Shown in pieces: positions 5,042-7,624 of a stretch of 7,624 nucleotides of DNA. Below the pieces are notes generated by a model, which searched no databases, was not told the origin of the DNA, and saw nothing but the letters and a program-made list of their open reading frames with translations. The stretch comes from Acidobacteriaceae bacterium (lineage in GTDB: Bacteria; Acidobacteriota; Terriglobia; Terriglobales; Acidobacteriaceae), in the NCBI GenBank assembly GCA_030040115.1, contig JASHUH010000007.1, positions 1 through 7,624 of the forward strand, read 5' to 3'. The translations under genes and the position numbers were made by a program. The first letter of the stretch is position 1, and each line of letters opens with the position of its first letter.

Positions 5042-6495
5042 AACGATATCGAATGCATGTCAACGGAGAACCGGTCGACAGTTGCAGCGGGCGAGCCTTT
5101 CCCGTCTACGACCCGTCCACCGAAGAGGTGATTGCCGAGGTTCCGCAAGCCGACGCTGCGGATGTCGATCGAGCCGTAGCTGCCGCGCGCACGGCGTTTG
5201 ACTGCGGACCGTGGCGGCAAACCACTGCGCAGGAGCGCGGCCGCATTCTGCTGCGGCTCGCCGAACGAGTGCGCCAGGAATCGGCCAACCTCGCCGAGAT
5301 AGAATCTCGCAACTCCGGAAAGCCCATCGTCGAGGCAGAGTTCGATATGGCCGACGTGGCCACCTGTTTTGAATACTACGGCGGGCTGGCGACTAAAGTC
5401 CTTGGCCATGTGAATCCCGTTCCGGATAACGCGCTCAGTCTTTCCATACGCGAACCAATGGGGGTCGCCGGCCAAATCATCCCTTGGAATTACCCGCTCT
5501 TGATGGCGGCGTGGAAACTTGCTCCGGCCATCGCCGCCGGATGCACCTGCGTTCTAAAACCTGCCGAGCAGACCCCGCTCACGGCGCTGGAATTCGCGAA
5601 CTGGCTGGCGGATGTAGGATTGCCGCCGGGCGTGGTCAATGTCATTACCGGTTTCGGTGAGGAGACCGGCGCGCCGCTCGTTCGACATGCCGATGTGGAT
5701 AAGGTTGCGTTTACGGGCAGCGCTTCTGTGGGCAAACAAATCGTAAAGATGGCTGCCGATACGGTGAAGCGCGTGACGTTAGAACTGGGCGGAAAATCCC
5801 CGAATATCTTTTTCGCAGGCGCGGATTTTGAAGCAGCCATTGACGGCGCTCTGTTCGGGGTGTTCATCAATCAAGGGGAGGTCTGCTCCGCCGGCAGCCG
5901 CATTTTGGTCGAACGGCCCATCTACTCCAAGTTCGTCGAAGCCATGACGGAAAAGGCAAAGCACATCAGGCTCGGTCCTCCCCTGGAGCGTGAAACCAAG
6001 ATGGGGCCACTGGTCAGCCAAGAGCAATATGACCGCGTGAACTCATATGTTGAACTCGGGAAGAAGGAAGCGAAGTTGGTTGCAGGCGGGAAGCGGCCCG
6101 GCTCCCTGAAGCGCGGTTTCTACATGGAACCTACCGTTTTCTGCGATGTGCCCAATTCGGCGCGCATTGCCCAAGAGGAGATCTTCGGTCCGGTCGCCGC
6201 GGTCATTCCCTTTTCCGATGAAGCCGAGGCCATTCGCATCGCGAATGAGACGCGCTACGGTCTGGCTGCGGCCGTCTGGTCGCGCGATATATTCCGGGCG
6301 TTTCGGGTAGTCAAAGCCTTGCGGGCCGGCGTCGTTTGGGTGAATCATATGCAGCCTACCTACGTCGAAGCTCCTTGGGGAGGTTATAAGCAGTCCGGCT
6401 TTGGCCGCGAACTGGGTCCCTGGGGTATCGAAGAGTATCTCGAAACCAAACAGGTTCACATCAACCTGAACGAACAACCGATTGGGTGGTACTGA
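5038..6495 (+). CDS. NAD(P)-dependent aldehyde dehydrogenase, betaine/aminoaldehyde dehydrogenase type
   Basis: A cytoplasmic enzyme of 485 residues, complete and of family length, oxidising an aldehyde to the acid with NAD(P). Motifs in order: PWNYP with oxyanion Asn151, LKPAEQTP with cofactor-binding Lys174 and Glu177, FTGSASVGK at 225-233 (coenzyme loop), LELGGKSP with general base Glu249, NQGEVCSAGSR with catalytic Cys283, EEIFGP with Glu381, and PWGGYKQSGFGRELG near the C terminus. FDMADVATCFEYY at 102-114 resembles the segment of plant aminoaldehyde dehydrogenases whose two aspartates bind the substrate amino group; Asp103 and Asp106 fall at those positions by eye. The ending PIGWY is also seen in betaine-aldehyde-type members. 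Next to an SpdH-like gene and an omega-aminotransferase, 4-aminobutanal or 3-aminopropanal is the likeliest substrate. Betaine aldehyde or a general aldehyde remains possible. Confidence 0.95.
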   Translation: MKRYRMHVNGEPVDSCSGRAFPVYDPSTEEVIAEVPQADAADVDRAVAAARTAFDCGPWRQTTAQERGRILLRLAERVRQESANLAEIESRNSGKPIVEAEFDMADVATCFEYYGGLATKVLGHVNPVPDNALSLSIREPMGVAGQIIPWNYPLLMAAWKLAPAIAAGCTCVLKPAEQTPLTALEFANWLADVGLPPGVVNVITGFGEETGAPLVRHADVDKVAFTGSASVGKQIVKMAADTVKRVTLELGGKSPNIFFAGADFEAAIDGALFGVFINQGEVCSAGSRILVERPIYSKFVEAMTEKAKHIRLGPPLERETKMGPLVSQEQYDRVNSYVELGKKEAKLVAGGKRPGSLKRGFYMEPTVFCDVPNSARIAQEEIFGPVAAVIPFSDEAEAIRIANETRYGLAAAVWSRDIFRAFRVVKALRAGVVWVNHMQPTYVEAPWGGYKQSGFGRELGPWGIEEYLETKQVHINLNEQPIGWY

Positions 6496-6626
6496 AAGCG
6501 TCATCGATTCGAGGACGCAAAGGCATTTCGGGCTTAAAGACTTCATCGAAATTCAACGGCGGTTCGCGGTGTGCTTGACGCGAGTACGTTTGAGGTGATC
6601 CTGATCATCGTACGACGGAGGTTGCA
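6496..6626. other. 131-base gap between the aldehyde dehydrogenase and the SpdH-like gene
   Basis: There is no gene here. An imperfect inverted repeat GCGTC...GACGC (6498-6518, 11-base loop) follows the stop codon but has no T-run, so I do not call a terminator. A TTGACG (6575-6580) has no fitting -10 box. A small palindrome TGATC-CT-GATCA (6596-6607) lies just before the ribosome binding site. The gap is long enough for a promoter, yet co-transcription with the upstream genes is equally possible. Confidence 0.45.
6617..6621 (+). promoter_or_regulatory. Ribosome binding site of the SpdH-like gene
   Basis: GGAGG lies five bases before ATG 6627, a near-consensus site. It supports this start, which places the Tat motif at residues 17-22. 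The alternative in-frame ATG 6660 would leave only four residues before the Tat motif. Confidence 0.75.
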
Positions 6627-7624
6627 ATGAGTGATTCGCTTGACGACAAGGAGCTGGGAATGCGGTGTCCGATCAGCCGGCGGGATTTCCTGAACGGTGT
6701 AGCGGTTACCGTCGGCGCCGGACTGGTGGGGGCAACGCCGTCGCCCGCATCGCTTCTGGCCGATCACGAAGGACTCACCGTTCCGGGAACGCCGCCGCTC
6801 GGCAAGGGCGCGGACGATTCGGCCCAGGAAGCTCTTCTGGCGCAAGGCATCACTCCGAAGGATCCGCGCTACTATCCTCCGCTTCTGACCCAAATGCGGG
6901 GCAATCATCCGGGCTCGTTCGAGGTCGCCCATGCGGACAAGGATGGCTCCTTCTGGAATGGAGCACCTCGGGCGGAGGATACCCATGAAAGCTACGACCT
7001 GGTGGTGGTGGGCGGGGGCATCAGTGGTCTCGCTGCGGCGCATTTCTTCCGCGCCCGCACTGGACCGAACGCCCGCATTCTGATTCTGGACAATCACGAT
7101 GACTTCGGCGGGCACGCGAAGCGCAATGAGTTTCACATCGACGGCCGGATGCTGCTCATGAATGGGGGGACGATGTCCATCGAATCCCCCTTTGATTACA
7201 GCCCGGAAGCAGCGGGACTGTTCGCGGAGCTGGGGATCGATCCGCCCGCCCTGGAGGCCAAGTGCGCTAAACCGGCCGTCTACCGTGCGATGGGATTGAA
7301 GTCGGCGGTCTTCTTCAACAAGGAGACATTTGGCGTGGACCGCCTGGTCGTGGGCTCACCCGGACGCGGATATGGACGCCGGCAACCGGTCAGCCCTCAG
7401 GAATGGGAAGACTTCATGAAGAAGACGCCGCTCTCGCCCGAGGCGCAGCGCGACATTGTCAGACTACAGACCGCAACGATCGATTACATGACGGGCCTGA
7501 CGGAACTCGAGAAGAAACAACGCCTTTGTAAGATGAGTTACAAAGACTTCCTGCTGAAGGTGGTCAAGGTTCATCCGGATGTGATCACGTTCTATCAGAC
7601 CAGCACGTGGGGGTTATATGGCGT
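6627..7624 (+). CDS. spdH: Tat-exported FAD-dependent oxidoreductase, spermidine dehydrogenase (SpdH) family (3' end missing)
   Basis: 332 codons are visible, roughly the N-terminal half of a family whose members run to about 600 residues. Residues 17-22 (SRRDFL) followed by a hydrophobic stretch to about residue 45 form a classic twin-arginine signal, so the folded flavoprotein is probably exported. PRYYPPLLTQMRGNHPGSFEVAH at 80-102 is typical of this family. An FAD-binding Rossmann segment follows: YDLVVVGGGISGLAAAHFF at 123-141, with ILILDNHDDFGGHAKRNEF at 151-169. The further stretch FFNKETFGVDRLV also fits. Known members oxidise spermidine to 1,3-diaminopropane and 4-aminobutanal and pass electrons to a membrane or cytochrome acceptor. 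The substrate is inferred from family and from the neighbouring aldehyde dehydrogenase, permease and aminotransferase; many members of this family are uncharacterised. No stop or frame break occurs before the window ends, so the catalytic C-terminal part cannot be judged. Confidence 0.85.
   Translation, partial: MSDSLDDKELGMRCPISRRDFLNGVAVTVGAGLVGATPSPASLLADHEGLTVPGTPPLGKGADDSAQEALLAQGITPKDPRYYPPLLTQMRGNHPGSFEVAHADKDGSFWNGAPRAEDTHESYDLVVVGGGISGLAAAHFFRARTGPNARILILDNHDDFGGHAKRNEFHIDGRMLLMNGGTMSIESPFDYSPEAAGLFAELGIDPPALEAKCAKPAVYRAMGLKSAVFFNKETFGVDRLVVGSPGRGYGRRQPVSPQEWEDFMKKTPLSPEAQRDIVRLQTATIDYMTGLTELEKKQRLCKMSYKDFLLKVVKVHPDVITFYQTSTWGLYG

Noticed and set aside
6498..6518. Inverted repeat GCGTC...GACGC after the aldehyde dehydrogenase, considered as a terminator
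   Set aside because: Five-base stem, 11-base loop and no T-run; it is followed by AAAGG.
6543..7136. 197-codon open frame on the minus strand over the SpdH-like gene
   Set aside because: It is antisense to a gene with a strong ribosome binding site, Tat signal and FAD motif.

Overview
The window looks like bacterial chromosomal DNA, moderately GC-rich and densely coding. It carries two Tat-type signal peptides, Shine-Dalgarno (SD) sequences and a divergently transcribed catabolic cluster. The protein styles (a Tat-exported spermidine-dehydrogenase-like flavoprotein, a Tat-exported FMN hydroxyacid oxidase, an APC permease of the GABA/polyamine type) would fit a soil Acidobacteriota or a similar Gram-negative heterotroph. 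That placement is a guess; nothing here fixes the taxon. I see no rRNA, tRNA, CRISPR array, insertion sequence or phage gene.

Layout: two genes read leftward. An FMN-dependent 2-hydroxyacid oxidase runs off the left edge (start at 1219), and a class III omega-aminotransferase lies at 1473-2813. A 770-base divergent regulatory region (2814-3583) has no convincing gene but holds two outward-facing sigma70-like promoters, a cluster of TCAGGC/GCCTGA half-sites and a long leader with possible hairpins. Three genes read rightward: an APC-superfamily permease (3584-5041, TTG start), an aldehyde dehydrogenase of the betaine/aminoaldehyde type (5038-6495, GTG start, 4-base overlap with the permease), and a Tat-exported FAD oxidoreductase of the spermidine dehydrogenase family (from 6627, cut by the right edge).

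Working model (inference from families and context): this is a polyamine or omega-amino-acid catabolic locus split between two compartments. The exported SpdH-like flavoenzyme would cleave spermidine outside the cytoplasmic membrane, giving an aminoaldehyde and a diamine. The permease would bring amino compounds in, the aldehyde dehydrogenase would turn 4-aminobutanal or 3-aminopropanal into GABA or beta-alanine, and the beta-alanine:pyruvate-type aminotransferase would deaminate those to semialdehydes. The exported hydroxyacid oxidase could feed pyruvate (the amino acceptor) if its substrate is lactate, but its active site departs from the lactate/glycolate oxidase pattern and it carries a CxxCH motif in a loop, so its substrate and electron acceptor are open questions. 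It is the most unusual protein in the window.
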